Positions 17,517 to 26,167 of a DNA stretch of 33,803 nt are shown in pieces (positions within the stretch are counted from its first letter, which is position 1; every line of letters begins with the position of its first letter). The DNA is from Streptomyces coryli. GTDB lineage: Bacteria > Actinomycetota > Actinomycetes > Streptomycetales > Streptomycetaceae. The notes under the pieces are model-generated. The model was not told where the DNA came from. It did no database searches and saw only the letters and a program-made list of their open reading frames with translations. Both the position numbers and the translations under genes were made by a program. The stretch is from positions 1 to 33,803 of the forward strand of contig NZ_JAAKZV010000068.1 in NCBI RefSeq assembly GCF_011044975.1. Direction: 5' to 3'.

Positions 17517-18419
17517 GTGACAGCGCAGCAGTGGCCGGGCGGGCACGAGCCCGGTGCGATACCGGGGCCCGGGAGGGCCGACGCCATGCGCAGTGTCCGC
17601 GGCGCGCAGCCGGGGCCGCGGCGCGGTGGCCGGCAGGCGCCCGGGCCGCGCGGCATGCAGCCGATGCCGGCGCCTCGCGGTGCTCAGCCCGCCCCCGGGC
17701 CGGAGGAGACGACGCAGCCGCTCCCGGCGCAGCGGCCGTTCCCGCAGCAGCAGCCGCACCAGCAGCCGCCGCCCGGCCCGCTCCGGCAGGCGGGGGACGC
17801 CCCCGGCGGTCCCGCCACGGCCGACCTCGAGCTGCTGGCGTACGAGCCGGAGGCGCTCGGCCGCAGCTACTCCGGCGTGGATGTCGACGTCCGCCCGCAG
17901 GACCTCGGCCCGCGCCGGAGGGCGCGGGCGAAGCACCGCCGCCGCAAGCGCATCTTCGTGGCGGCCGCGGCCGCCGGGGTGACCGCGGTGACCGGCAGCC
18001 TCATGGCCGCGGGCCTGCTGAGCAGCAACGACGACGGCGCCGGCGACCGGGCCGGGGCGCCGGCGACCTCGCTGCCGCCCGAGGAGATCGACCCCGACGA
18101 CGAGGCACCGGAGCGTTCGGCGAGCGACAGCCCGTCGGCGCAGCGCGCCGAATCCCCTGACCGCTCGGACCGCGACCGCCGGGTCGCGCCGGTCGCGCCC
18201 TCCACCTCCCGCGAGGCGCCGACGCAGGAGGAGAGCTCCGCGTCGCCGTCGCCATCGCGGACCAGCGACAAGCCGTCGACGTCGAAGCCGCCGGCCGCGG
18301 ACGACGAGCCGAGCGACTCGGAGTCGCCGTCGGACAGCACGACCCCGACGCCGAGCGAGAGCAACACCAAGAAGCCGCCGGGGCGGGACAAGGACGAGGA
18401 GTGGGGCACCCTGCCGTAG
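17517..18419 (+). CDS. Single-pass membrane protein with disordered ends, C-terminus EEWGTLP
   Basis: No family recognised. The 300-residue protein has a long Pro/Gln/Gly-rich cytoplasmic part (1 to about 130), a very basic stretch (PRRRARAKHRRRKR, about 132-145), one membrane helix (about 146-168) and an acidic, Ser/Pro/Asp-rich outer part. By the positive-inside rule the basic stretch is cytoplasmic and the tail faces outward. It ends in DKDEEWGTLP, matching the end of the preceding gene (EEWGVAP). The outer domain looks like a cell-wall-spanning spacer. GTG at 17517 has GGAAGGGA upstream. The 3' end faces the DUF5655 gene with 7 bp between the stops. Confidence 0.78.
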   Translation: MTAQQWPGGHEPGAIPGPGRADAMRSVRGAQPGPRRGGRQAPGPRGMQPMPAPRGAQPAPGPEETTQPLPAQRPFPQQQPHQQPPPGPLRQAGDAPGGPATADLELLAYEPEALGRSYSGVDVDVRPQDLGPRRRARAKHRRRKRIFVAAAAAGVTAVTGSLMAAGLLSSNDDGAGDRAGAPATSLPPEEIDPDDEAPERSASDSPSAQRAESPDRSDRDRRVAPVAPSTSREAPTQEESSASPSPSRTSDKPSTSKPPAADDEPSDSESPSDSTTPTPSESNTKKPPGRDKDEEWGTLP

Positions 18420-18426
18420 CAGGGGC

Positions 18427-19005
18427 CTAGGCGTTCGCGTCGTACGTCCGCCGCAGCAGCGCCGCGAAGCCGTCGTCGACCTCGTCGACGGCGGCCAGCG
18501 GCACCCGCACCGCCATCTCGTCGCCGAGGCCCTTCGCCGCCAGCAGCCTGCCGCCCGGTTCGGCGTCCGGCAGCCGCAGGCCGACGTCGACGCGGCTGCG
18601 GGTGGCCGGCCGGACCCGCGCGAAGGTGCGGCGCGGGCCGACCAGGGCCACGAAGGTCTTGCGGACCTGGACCGTGACCTCCGGCAACTCGGCCGCGCGC
18701 AGCAGCACCGCGTCCAGGACCGGGCGCAGCTCCGGGCGGTCGGCGTACTGGGCGTCGATCAGGTCGTCCGCGCTCTGCCGCAGGAAGTCCGGATAGCCGA
18801 AGGTCTCGTGCACGAGCAGCATCTGCGCGTAGCCGCGCACCCCGCGCTCGTCGAGCCAGTCCCGCAGCTCCTGCTCGCTGCCCGGCGCCGCGGCGCGGAT
18901 ACGCTCGGTCCAGGTGTCCAGGGACTCGCCGGTGCCGCGCTCCAGCAGGCCGATCTGCCAGTCGCGCATGTCCTGCCAGGACTTGACCTTGGGTTTCTCC
19001 GGCAT
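18427..19005 (-). CDS. DUF4287 / DUF5655 domain-containing protein
   Basis: A 192-residue cytoplasmic protein with the two-part layout common in actinobacteria. The N-terminal DUF4287-like part (about 5-60) has SWQDMRDWQIGLLERGTG, SLDTWTERI and LRDWLDERGVRGYAQMLLV. The C-terminal DUF5655-like part (about 85-190) has PELRPVLDAVLLRAAELPEV, VQVRKTFVALVGPRRTFARV and a final DEVDDGFAALLRRTYDANA. The function of both domains is unknown; DUF5655 proteins are often described as possible transport or nucleic-acid related, without proof. The ATG at 19005 is chosen because the family alignment begins there; a GTG at 19044 would add 13 residues. Confidence 0.82.
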   Translation of the reverse strand: MPEKPKVKSWQDMRDWQIGLLERGTGESLDTWTERIRAAAPGSEQELRDWLDERGVRGYAQMLLVHETFGYPDFLRQSADDLIDAQYADRPELRPVLDAVLLRAAELPEVTVQVRKTFVALVGPRRTFARVRPATRSRVDVGLRLPDAEPGGRLLAAKGLGDEMAVRVPLAAVDEVDDGFAALLRRTYDANA

Positions 19006-19067
19006 GGGGGCAGAGTACTTCGCCGCCGGGTGGCGCTGTGGCACACTCCGCCGCGGAGGTGGTGCGG

Positions 19068-19505
19068 GTGACTACAGGGACTGCGTATCCGCGGATCCGG
19101 CAGGTGGTGCTGGACACGACCGACGTGCGCGGGCTCGCCGAGTTCTACCGGCAGCTGTTCGGTCTGGTCTACCGGCCGGGGGACGAGCCGCCGCCCGCCG
19201 GGGAGCCCGATCCGCTCGGCTCGGACTGGCTGGTGCTGCGTACCCCCGAGGGGGCGAGCTGCCTGGCGTTCCAGCAGGTGGAGAAGCTGCCCGAGGCCGC
19301 CGAGGGCTGGCCGGCCGGGCCGGTCCCGCAGCAGCTGCACCTGGACACCACGGTCCCGACGGTCGAGGCGCTGGAGGCGGCGCACCGGCGGGCGCTGGAG
19401 CTCGGCGCCCGCGAGCTGCTGGACCGCACCGACGACCCGGAGGAGCCGCTGCGGGTCTACGCGGACCCGTCCGGCCACCCCTTGTGCATCTTCGTCGCCC
19501 CGTAG
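19068..19505 (+). CDS. VOC superfamily (glyoxalase/dioxygenase fold) protein
   Basis: A 145-residue protein with the two beta-alpha-beta-beta-beta repeats of the vicinal oxygen chelate fold. The first begins IRQVVLDTTDVRGLAEFYRQ and the second QLHLDTTVPTVEALEAAHRR, ending in VYADPSGHPLCIFVAP. The second repeat keeps a His at the usual metal position (QLHLD). The first has Val/Leu there, so metal binding is uncertain. GTG at 19068 has GGAGG 8 bp upstream. It is divergent from the DUF5655 gene by 62 bp. It may be an antibiotic-resistance-like or metabolic glyoxalase homologue; no substrate can be given. Confidence 0.85.
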   Translation: MTTGTAYPRIRQVVLDTTDVRGLAEFYRQLFGLVYRPGDEPPPAGEPDPLGSDWLVLRTPEGASCLAFQQVEKLPEAAEGWPAGPVPQQLHLDTTVPTVEALEAAHRRALELGARELLDRTDDPEEPLRVYADPSGHPLCIFVAP

Positions 19506-19580
19506 CGTCTTCCCCGCGAGCCGCTTCTGGGTGAGCATGAGGTACCGGCCGCTGTAACAAGGGGAGACGGGGGGCATTTC

Positions 19581-20750
19581 GTGCGTGTGGGACTGCTGAC
19601 CCGGGAGTACCCGCCCGGCGTGTACGGCGGCGCGGGCGTCCATGTCGAGTTCCTCGCCCAGGAGTTACGGGCCCTCGTCGACGTCGATGTGCACTGCTGG
19701 GCGGCCGAGGGCGCCGCCGAGGCCGAGGGCGTCGTACGCCACCACCCCTGGCCGCGCCTCGACGGCGCCAACGACGCCCTGCGCACCCTCTCCCTCGACC
19801 TCTCCATGGCCGCCGCCCTGGACGGCGTCGACGTGCTGCATTCGCACACCTGGTACGCCAACCTCGCGGGCCACCTCGGCAAGCTGCTGCACGGCGTGCC
19901 GCACGTGGTGACCTCCCACTCCCTGGAGCCGCGCCGCCCGTGGAAGGCCGAGCAGCTCGGCGGCGGATACGCGCTGTCCAGCTGGGCCGAGCGGACCGCC
20001 ATAGAGGCGGCGGACGGCGTCATCGCCGTCTCCGCCGCGATGCGCGCCGACATCCTCGCCTGCTATCCGGCGCTGGACCCGGCGAAGGTGCGCGTCGTGC
20101 ACAACGGCATCGACACCCGCCTGTACCGCCCCGACCACGGCACCGCCGTGCTCGAGCGCCTCGGCATCGACCCGGGCCGCCCGTACATCGTCTTCGTCGG
20201 CCGCATCACCCGGCAGAAGGGTGTGCCGCACCTGCTCCGCGCCGCCCGCGCGCTGGACCCGGCGGCCCAGGTCGTGCTGTGCGCCGGGGCGCCGGACACG
20301 CCGGAGCTGGAGCGGGAGTTCCAGGAGCTGTACGAGGAGCTCGCGCGCGGCCGCGACGGGGTGTTCTGGGTGCCGGAGATGCTGCCGCGCCCGGAGGTCG
20401 TGCAACTGCTGACGCACGCCCGCGCGTTCGTCTGCCCGTCCGTCTACGAGCCGCTCGGCATCGTGAATCTCGAGGCGATGGCGTGCGGCACCGCGGTGGT
20501 CGCGTCGGCGGTCGGCGGCATCCCCGAGATCGTCGCCGACGGCCGTACGGGGCTGCTCGTCCCGTACGACGAGGGCGAACCGGCCGCCTTCGAGGCCGGG
20601 CTGGCCGGCGCGCTGAACCGGCTGCTCGACGACGGCGCCGAGGCCGCGCGGATGGGGGCGGCGGGGCGCGGGCGGGTGGCGGAGGAGTTCGGCTGGGAGG
20701 CGGTGGCGCGGCGTACGGCGGCCGTGTACGAGGAGCTGGTCAAGGCGTAA
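19581..20750 (+). CDS. glgA: Actinobacterial glycogen synthase-type glycosyltransferase (GT4)
   Basis: A 389-residue GT-B glycosyltransferase. The N-terminal acceptor domain opens with GLLTREYPPGVYGGAGVHVE, then DVLHSHTWYANLAGHLGK and a VVTSHSLEPRRPWK block, all typical of actinobacterial GlgA. The C-terminal donor domain has FVGRITRQKGVPHLLRAA and the E-x7-E pattern YEPLGIVNLEAMACG. In mycobacteria the homologue is reported to use ADP-glucose to make maltose-1-phosphate for the GlgE pathway, so glucan chain extension is not the only option. GTG at 19581 follows a GGGGGG stretch. Thirty bp separate it from glgC, so the two form an operon. Confidence 0.92.
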   Translation: MRVGLLTREYPPGVYGGAGVHVEFLAQELRALVDVDVHCWAAEGAAEAEGVVRHHPWPRLDGANDALRTLSLDLSMAAALDGVDVLHSHTWYANLAGHLGKLLHGVPHVVTSHSLEPRRPWKAEQLGGGYALSSWAERTAIEAADGVIAVSAAMRADILACYPALDPAKVRVVHNGIDTRLYRPDHGTAVLERLGIDPGRPYIVFVGRITRQKGVPHLLRAARALDPAAQVVLCAGAPDTPELEREFQELYEELARGRDGVFWVPEMLPRPEVVQLLTHARAFVCPSVYEPLGIVNLEAMACGTAVVASAVGGIPEIVADGRTGLLVPYDEGEPAAFEAGLAGALNRLLDDGAEAARMGAAGRGRVAEEFGWEAVARRTAAVYEELVKA

Positions 20751-20780
20751 CCGATCCGGGCTACAGGCGGAGGTGCCGCA

Positions 20781-22010
20781 ATGCGGGACAGGGACGGCTA
20801 CACGGTGCTCGGCATAGTGCTGGCGGGCGGGGAGGGCAAGCGGCTGATGCCGCTCACCGCGGACCGGGCGAAACCGGCGGTGACCTTCGGCGGCATGTAC
20901 CGGCTGGTCGACTTCGTGCTGTCGAACCTGGTCAACGGCGGGATCCTGCGCAACTGCGTGCTGACGCAGTACAAGTCGCACTCCCTCGACCGGCACATCA
21001 CCACCACCTGGCGGATGTCGAGCCTGCTCGGCAACTACGTCACCCCGGTCCCGGCCCAGCAGCGCCTCGGCCCCCGCTGGTACCTGGGCAGCGCGGACGC
21101 CATCCTGCAGTCCCTGAACCTGGTCAACGACGAACAGCCCGACTACATCGCCGTCTTCGGCGCCGACCACGTCTACCGCATGGACCCGCGGCAGATGATC
21201 GACCAGCACGTGGAGAGCGGCGCCGGCGTGACGGTGGCGGGGATACGGGTCCGGCGCTCCGAGTCGCGCGCCTTCGGGATCATCACGCCGGGCGGGGACG
21301 GGCGGCAGGTGGAGGGCTTCCTGGAGAAGCCGGCCGATCCGCCGGGGCTGCCCGCCGACCCCGAGCACGTCTTCGCGTCCATGGGCAATTACGTCTTCAC
21401 GACGAAGACGCTCGTCGACGCCCTGCAGCAGGACGCCGAGGACGACCACTCGGTGCACGACATGGGCGGCTCGATCCTCCCGGCCCTGACCGAGCGCGGC
21501 CAGGCGCAGCTCTACGACTTCAACGCCAACCGGGTCCCGGGCGAGAGCGCCCGCGGCCACGGCTACTGGCGCGACGTCGGCACCCTCGACGCGTACTACG
21601 ACGCCCATATGGACCTGATCTCCGAGCGCCCCGCCTTCAGCCTCGACAACCGCCGCTGGCCCGTCTACACCCACTCGGGACAGCTCCCGCCCGCCCGCTT
21701 CCTCGCGGCCGGGATCGCGAGCGAGTCGATCGTCAGCCCAGGCTGCGTCATCCGCGGGCAGGTCACGCGATCCGTGCTGTCGCCGGGCGTGCTGGTCGCC
21801 GAGGGCGCGGTGGTGCAGGGCGCGGTGCTGCACGACAACGTGCGGGTGGGGCGGGGCGCGGTGGTGCGCGGGGCCGTACTCGACAAGAACGTCGATGTGC
21901 CGCCGGGCGCCACGATCGGCGTCGACCCGGACCGGGACCGGGAGCTCTACACGATCTCCGAGGCGGGGGTCGTGGTGCTGGGCAAGGGGCAGCGGGTCGG
22001 GGTGCGCTAG
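20781..22010 (+). CDS. glgC: Glucose-1-phosphate adenylyltransferase
   Basis: The enzyme that makes ADP-glucose from ATP and glucose-1-phosphate, the donor for the GlgA protein upstream. The 409 residues have the nucleotidyltransferase start [17 protein letters not shown] (about 10-26), [19 protein letters not shown], the sugar-phosphate region GTADA-like [28 protein letters not shown], and the C-terminal left-handed beta-helix ([20 protein letters not shown] and after). ATG at 20781 has GGAGG 6 bp upstream. Length and motifs are complete. Confidence 0.96.
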   Translation: MRDRDGYTVLGIVLAGGEGKRLMPLTADRAKPAVTFGGMYRLVDFVLSNLVNGGILRNCVLTQYKSHSLDRHITTTWRMSSLLGNYVTPVPAQQRLGPRWYLGSADAILQSLNLVNDEQPDYIAVFGADHVYRMDPRQMIDQHVESGAGVTVAGIRVRRSESRAFGIITPGGDGRQVEGFLEKPADPPGLPADPEHVFASMGNYVFTTKTLVDALQQDAEDDHSVHDMGGSILPALTERGQAQLYDFNANRVPGESARGHGYWRDVGTLDAYYDAHMDLISERPAFSLDNRRWPVYTHSGQLPPARFLAAGIASESIVSPGCVIRGQVTRSVLSPGVLVAEGAVVQGAVLHDNVRVGRGAVVRGAVLDKNVDVPPGATIGVDPDRDRELYTISEAGVVVLGKGQRVGVR

Positions 22011-22047
22011 GCCCCTGCGCCAGGCCCCTGCGCCAGGCCCCCGCGCT
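22009..22047. repeat. Three tandem copies of a 13-bp unit between glgC and the ATP-grasp gene
   Basis: The unit AGGCCCCTGCGCC occurs twice in a row (22009-22021, 22022-22034), then once more with two changes (22035-22047). It begins in the glgC stop codon and ends in the stop codon of the convergent ATP-grasp gene. No hairpin is formed by the unit, so it is probably a slippage-born spacer rather than a terminator. Confidence 0.85.
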
Positions 22048-22873
22048 AAGCCGCCAGGAAGGCGCGCAGCGAGTCCGCCATCGCGCGGGCGAATGCCTCG
22101 CGGGTCGCGTCGTCCACCAGGTCGAGGGAGAGGTACGGGTTCAGGTCCTCCAGCTCCACCAGGAGCAGCTCGCCGTCGCGGGTGCGGCAGGCGTCGACGC
22201 GCTGGATGCCGTGGTCGAGGGTGTTCCAGTCGATGAAGCGGCGGGCGAAGGCGAGGTCGGCCCCGGTGGCCTCGTAGGGCTGGAGGTCCCAGCGGCGCGC
22301 CGGGTCGGGGGCGTAGAGGGCGTACTGGAAGGCGTCGTCCACGTAATAGAAGGACACCTCGTGGACGAAGTCGATCCGCGGCTGGACGAGGACGTCGCCG
22401 TAGGAGAGGCCGGCGAGGCGCTCGCGCGGGAGGAATTCCAGGCCGATCGAGTCGGCGCCCGCCTTCGGCTTCACGGCGTACGAGGCGGTCTCGGGGAGGC
22501 GGTCGAGGGCGCCGGGGTCGTCGATGGTGGGGATGACGGGGTAGCCCGCCGCGGTGAGGTCGAGCAGGTACTGCTTGCCGGCCATGTCGGCGCGGCCGGT
22601 GAGCGGGTTGTAGACGCGGGTGCCGCGGGCGGTGGCGGCGGCACGGAAGGCGTCGTAGGCCTGCTGGTAGCCGAGGACCGGGCCGCTGTTGCGGACGACG
22701 ACGGCGTCGAAGCCGTCCATGAGCGTGGTGGCGTCGAGGGGGTGGCAGAGGGCGAGGTCGAAGTCCTGGCGGAGGCGGGCGGTCAGGGCGATGTCCTCGT
22801 CGCAGTAGCGGCGGCCGCGGGCCGGGTAGGCGAGGTCGGTGACGTAGAGGAGGCGGGGGCGGGGTGCGGGCAC
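22046..22873 (-). CDS. ATP-grasp superfamily protein of unknown substrate
   Basis: A 275-residue cytoplasmic protein with the ATP-grasp layout but not one I can place in a named family. An N-terminal Rossmann-like part (RLLYVTDLAYPARGRRYCDE to DAVVVRNSGPVLGY) is followed by MAGKQYLLDLTAAGYPVIPT, the ATP-grasp lysine strand SYAVKPKAGADSIGLEFL, the adenine-side strand DVLVQPRIDF and the metal-binding LLLVELEDLNPYLSLDL. These enzymes join a carboxylate to an amine or thiol through an acyl phosphate. GTG at 22873 has GGAG upstream. It is alone on its strand, divergent from the large ATPase by 102 bp and convergent with glgC. Confidence 0.8.
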   Translation of the reverse strand: MPAPRPRLLYVTDLAYPARGRRYCDEDIALTARLRQDFDLALCHPLDATTLMDGFDAVVVRNSGPVLGYQQAYDAFRAAATARGTRVYNPLTGRADMAGKQYLLDLTAAGYPVIPTIDDPGALDRLPETASYAVKPKAGADSIGLEFLPRERLAGLSYGDVLVQPRIDFVHEVSFYYVDDAFQYALYAPDPARRWDLQPYEATGADLAFARRFIDWNTLDHGIQRVDACRTRDGELLLVELEDLNPYLSLDLVDDATREAFARAMADSLRAFLAA

Positions 22874-22975
22874 GGTGCTGAGCTCCGGAGGGGCGGTGCG
22901 GGCGGGGATTCACCGTAACGCGGTACCCGCGTCGGGGCAGTCGGCGCTGTCGGTGCCGCATGCCAGAGTTGAGCC

Positions 22976-25900
22976 ATGTCATCCGCCCTCATCGGCCGCG
23001 ATCACCCCGCCGGCGTCCTGCGTGCCGCGATCGACCGCGCCGCGGTCAGCCACGGTGGCCTGGTGCTCGTCGCGGGCGAGGCCGGGATCGGCAAGACCGC
23101 GCTGGTCACCGGGGCGGTCGCGGCGGCCCGCGAGCAGGGCGCGCTGGTGCTCAGCGGGTCCTGCTGGGACGGCGCGCCGGGGTACTGGCCGTGGACGCAG
23201 GTGGTGCGCGGGCTGAAGCGCGGCGCCGGGGACGGCGCGTGGGAGGAGGCGCGGCAGGCCGGCGGCGGCGTGCTCGCGGCGCTGCTCGGCGCGGACGGCG
23301 GCATCCCCGCGGACGGCGCCGACGGGCTGCCGGCCGGGGGCAGCGACGGCTTCCCGCTGTACGACGCGGTGACCAGCGCGCTGGCCGCGGTGGCGGCGCG
23401 GCGGCCGGTCGTCGTCGTCCTCGACGACCTGCACTGGGCCGATCCCGCCTCGCTGCGGCTGCTCGCGTTCGCCGCGCAGCACACGTGGTTCGAGCGGCTG
23501 CTGCTGGTCGGCACGTACCGCGATGTGGAGACCGACGCGGCCGGGCATCCGCTGCGCGAGCTCATCGCGGCGGTCACCGCCAAGGCCGCCAATGTGACGC
23601 TCACAGGGCTCGATGTGGACGGCACGGGGCGGCTGATGGCTCGTACGGCCGGAAGAGAGCCCGCGCCCGAGCTGGTCGCGGAGGTGCACCGGCGGACGGG
23701 CGGCAATCCCTTCTTCGTCGAGCAGACCGCGCGGCTGTGGGCGGGCGGCGCCTCGGTCGACGCGGTCGCGCCCGGGGTGCGGGACGCGCTCCGGCGGCGG
23801 CTCGATCTGCTGCCGGCGCCGGTGGCCGGGCTGCTCGGCGCGGCGGCGGTGCTGGGCCGGGAGTTCCACCGGCAGGTGCTCGCCGCCGTGGTCGGGGAGC
23901 CGGTGGCGCGGACCGACCGGCTGCTGGAGACGGCGGTCGCGGCCCGGCTGGTGATCGCGAAGGGCGGCGGGGACTTCGCCTTCGCCCACGATCTGGTGCG
24001 CGAGACGCTGTACGACGCGCTGCCGGAGCCCCGGGCCCGGCATGCCGCGGTCGTACGCGCCCTGGACACCGCCCCGGCCCTCGCGGGCAAGGTGCTCCCG
24101 GCCGACCGCGCGCGGCACGCCTGGGCGGCCGGCGCGGAGCTGGACCGCGAGCGGGCCATGGCGCTGCTGCGGGAGGCCGCCCAGGACGCGCTCGGCCGGA
24201 TCGCCGACGAGGAGGCCCTGATCCACCTGCGCCGGGTGCGGGAGCTGGCCGCCGCGGGCACCCCGCGCGAGCGGGTGCTGGCAGGGCTCGCGCTGGGCGA
24301 GCAGCTGATCTACGCGGGGGAGTCGGCCGAGGCGCTGCCGGTGCTCGACGAAGCCGTCCGCGAGGCCCGGGCCACGGGCGAGCACGATCTGCTGGGGCGG
24401 GCGGCGCTCACGCTGTTCGGCGCCATGGGCCACCCCGGTTCGCAGCCCGGCCGGCGCGAGGAGCTGCTGCGGGAGGCGCATGCCGCCCTCGTCGGCGGCC
24501 ACCGCGACGAGGCCTCCGACCCCGACCGGATGGCCGCCGAGATCGCCGTCGCCCTCGCCGTACGGGCCCGGCGCGGCGCCGACGACGAGGCGCTCGGCTT
24601 CGGCCTGTGGAGCCGTCACCACGCCATCTGGGGTCCGGGCACCGCGGCCGAGCGGGTCGCGCTGACCGAGGAGCTGGCGGCCATCGCCCGCCGGGTCGGC
24701 GATGTCGAGGGCGAGCACTTCGCCACCGCGCTGCGCTGGGTGGCGCTGCTTGAGCTGGGCGACGCGCGGTTCCTGGAGAGCTATCGGGCCTACGTGGCCG
24801 GTGCCCGGCGCGGCGGCCTGCCGCGGATGGAATACACCGGCGCGATCGACGAGTCCATCATCGAGGCCTTCATGGGCGACTTCGCCCGGGCCGAGGAACT
24901 GCTGGACCACGTGCTCGCGGAGAACGGCGACACCGACCACGTCACGTTCACCACCGGCATGCTCCACCACCATCGATGGGCGCTGCTGATGCTCCAGGGC
25001 CGGTACGCCGAGGCGGAGCGCGCGCTCGACGCCGACACCCGCCCGGACCGGCCGCGGGTGCGGCTGGCGCGGGCCCTGACCGCCGTACGCCGCGGCGACC
25101 CGGAGCCGGCCCGGCGGCTGCTCGCCGACGATGCGCCGGAGGCGCCGGCCGCGGACCGGGCCAGGCGCCCGCTGCTGTGGCGGCTGCAGGCGGAGACGGC
25201 CGCCGCGACCCGCGACCCGCGGCTTGCCGCCCAGGCGCGGGAGGGGCTGGCGGCGCTGCGCGGGCAGTGGCTGGTCTCGCTCTTCGGCTGGGACGTCGGC
25301 GGGCCCGCCGACCATTGGCTCGCGATGCTGGACGCGGCCGAGGAGCGCTGGGATCAGGCGGTCGAGGGCTTCACCGCCGCCCGCCGCGCCGCCGACCGGC
25401 TGCGCTCCCGCCCGTGGTCGCTGGAGGCGCGCGCCGGTCTGGCCGCCGCGCTCGCCGCCCGCGGCGGGCCCGGCGACGCGGAGCGGGCGGCGGGGCTGCG
25501 GGCCGAGGTGGCGCGGGAGGCGGGCGAGCTGGGCATGCGCCATCTGGCGGCGCCTGTAGAAGAAGAGGTGCGGGCGCCGGCCGCCGAGCGGGAGTTCCGC
25601 TATGACGGCCGGGTCTGGACGCTGACGTACGCGGGGCGCACCGTCCATCTCCCCGACGCCAAGGGGCTCCGCGACATGCATCTGCTGCTCGCCCGGCCGG
25701 GCGAGGAGATCCCGGCGGTCCGGCTGCTCAGCCCGGAGGGCGGCGAGGAGGTGGTCGCGGCGCGCCGGCTGGGCGGCGACCCAGTGCTCGACGAGGAGGC
25801 CAAGGCGCAGTACAAGCGGCGGCTGGAGCGGCTGGACGAGGAGATCGACCGGGCGGCGGCGGTGGGCGACGACGCCCGCGCCGCGGAGTACGACAAGGAG

Positions 25901-26140
25901 CGGGACGCGCTGCTGCACGAGCTGCGGGCGGCGGCCGGACTCGGCGGGCGCAGCCGGCGCCTCGGCGACGAGGCGGAGCGGGCCCGTAAGGCGGTCAGCG
26001 GCCGCATCCGGGACGCGATCCGCAAGATCGAGTCCGGGCATCCCGCGCTGGCCGCGCATCTGAAGGCGGCGATCTCGACGGGCAGCACCTGCGCCTACCG
26101 GCCCGGGGACGGCGAGCGGGCGGCGGTCTGGCGGCTGTGA
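22976..26140 (+). CDS. Large STAND/LAL-like AAA ATPase with TPR-like middle and distinct C-terminal domain
   Basis: A 1054-residue protein. Residues about 1-280 are an AAA_16-type NTPase: IGRDHPAG start, Walker A GEAGIGKTA (about 34-42), Walker B VVVVLDDLHWADPASLRLL (about 138-156) and the GNPFFVEQ motif near 243, as in LAL regulators. The middle (about 380-860) is alpha-helical, TPR-like, with many Ala/Leu/Arg helices. The C-terminus (about 870-1054) has no LuxR helix-turn-helix. Instead it has FRYDGRVWTLTYAGRTVHLP, a KGLRDMHLLLARPGEEIP segment, a charged helical hairpin and ISTGSTCAYRP. This tail recurs in actinobacterial ATPases and may bind DNA or an effector; that is inference. No Shine-Dalgarno sequence precedes the ATG. 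Confidence 0.85.
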   Translation: MSSALIGRDHPAGVLRAAIDRAAVSHGGLVLVAGEAGIGKTALVTGAVAAAREQGALVLSGSCWDGAPGYWPWTQVVRGLKRGAGDGAWEEARQAGGGVLAALLGADGGIPADGADGLPAGGSDGFPLYDAVTSALAAVAARRPVVVVLDDLHWADPASLRLLAFAAQHTWFERLLLVGTYRDVETDAAGHPLRELIAAVTAKAANVTLTGLDVDGTGRLMARTAGREPAPELVAEVHRRTGGNPFFVEQTARLWAGGASVDAVAPGVRDALRRRLDLLPAPVAGLLGAAAVLGREFHRQVLAAVVGEPVARTDRLLETAVAARLVIAKGGGDFAFAHDLVRETLYDALPEPRARHAAVVRALDTAPALAGKVLPADRARHAWAAGAELDRERAMALLREAAQDALGRIADEEALIHLRRVRELAAAGTPRERVLAGLALGEQLIYAGESAEALPVLDEAVREARATGEHDLLGRAALTLFGAMGHPGSQPGRREELLREAHAALVGGHRDEASDPDRMAAEIAVALAVRARRGADDEALGFGLWSRHHAIWGPGTAAERVALTEELAAIARRVGDVEGEHFATALRWVALLELGDARFLESYRAYVAGARRGGLPRMEYTGAIDESIIEAFMGDFARAEELLDHVLAENGDTDHVTFTTGMLHHHRWALLMLQGRYAEAERALDADTRPDRPRVRLARALTAVRRGDPEPARRLLADDAPEAPAADRARRPLLWRLQAETAAATRDPRLAAQAREGLAALRGQWLVSLFGWDVGGPADHWLAMLDAAEERWDQAVEGFTAARRAADRLRSRPWSLEARAGLAAALAARGGPGDAERAAGLRAEVAREAGELGMRHLAAPVEEEVRAPAAEREFRYDGRVWTLTYAGRTVHLPDAKGLRDMHLLLARPGEEIPAVRLLSPEGGEEVVAARRLGGDPVLDEEAKAQYKRRLERLDEEIDRAAAVGDDARAAEYDKERDALLHELRAAAGLGGRSRRLGDEAERARKAVSGRIRDAIRKIESGHPALAAHLKAAISTGSTCAYRPGDGERAAVWRL

Positions 26141-26143
26141 GAC

Positions 26144-26159
26144 GGGGCGGGCCCGCCCC
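26144..26159. terminator. Perfect GC palindrome just after the large ATPase gene
   Basis: GGGGCGGG and its complement CCCGCCCC form a perfect 16-bp palindrome 4 bp after the stop at 26140. It may act with the longer stem-loop that follows as part of a two-hairpin terminator between convergent genes. A loop-free palindrome folds less well than the next one, so its own effect is uncertain. Confidence 0.4.
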
Positions 26160-26167
26160 ATGAATCA

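Noticed and set aside
17332-17520. A small open frame in the gap between the two tailed membrane protein genes
   Set aside because: It has no ribosome site, overlaps the next start, and its composition is that of intergenic DNA.
19665-22982. A 1105-residue open frame on the minus strand
   Set aside because: It is antisense to glgA and glgC, is Arg/Pro/Gly-rich without domains, and arises from the third-position GC bias of the real genes.
22976-26140. Ordinary LuxR-type (LAL) regulator
   Set aside because: No LuxR helix-turn-helix is present at the C-terminus, so the usual name would mislead.
22979-26161. A 1060-residue open frame opposite the large ATPase gene
   Set aside because: It mirrors the sense codons of a gene with clear Walker motifs and shows no family pattern of its own.
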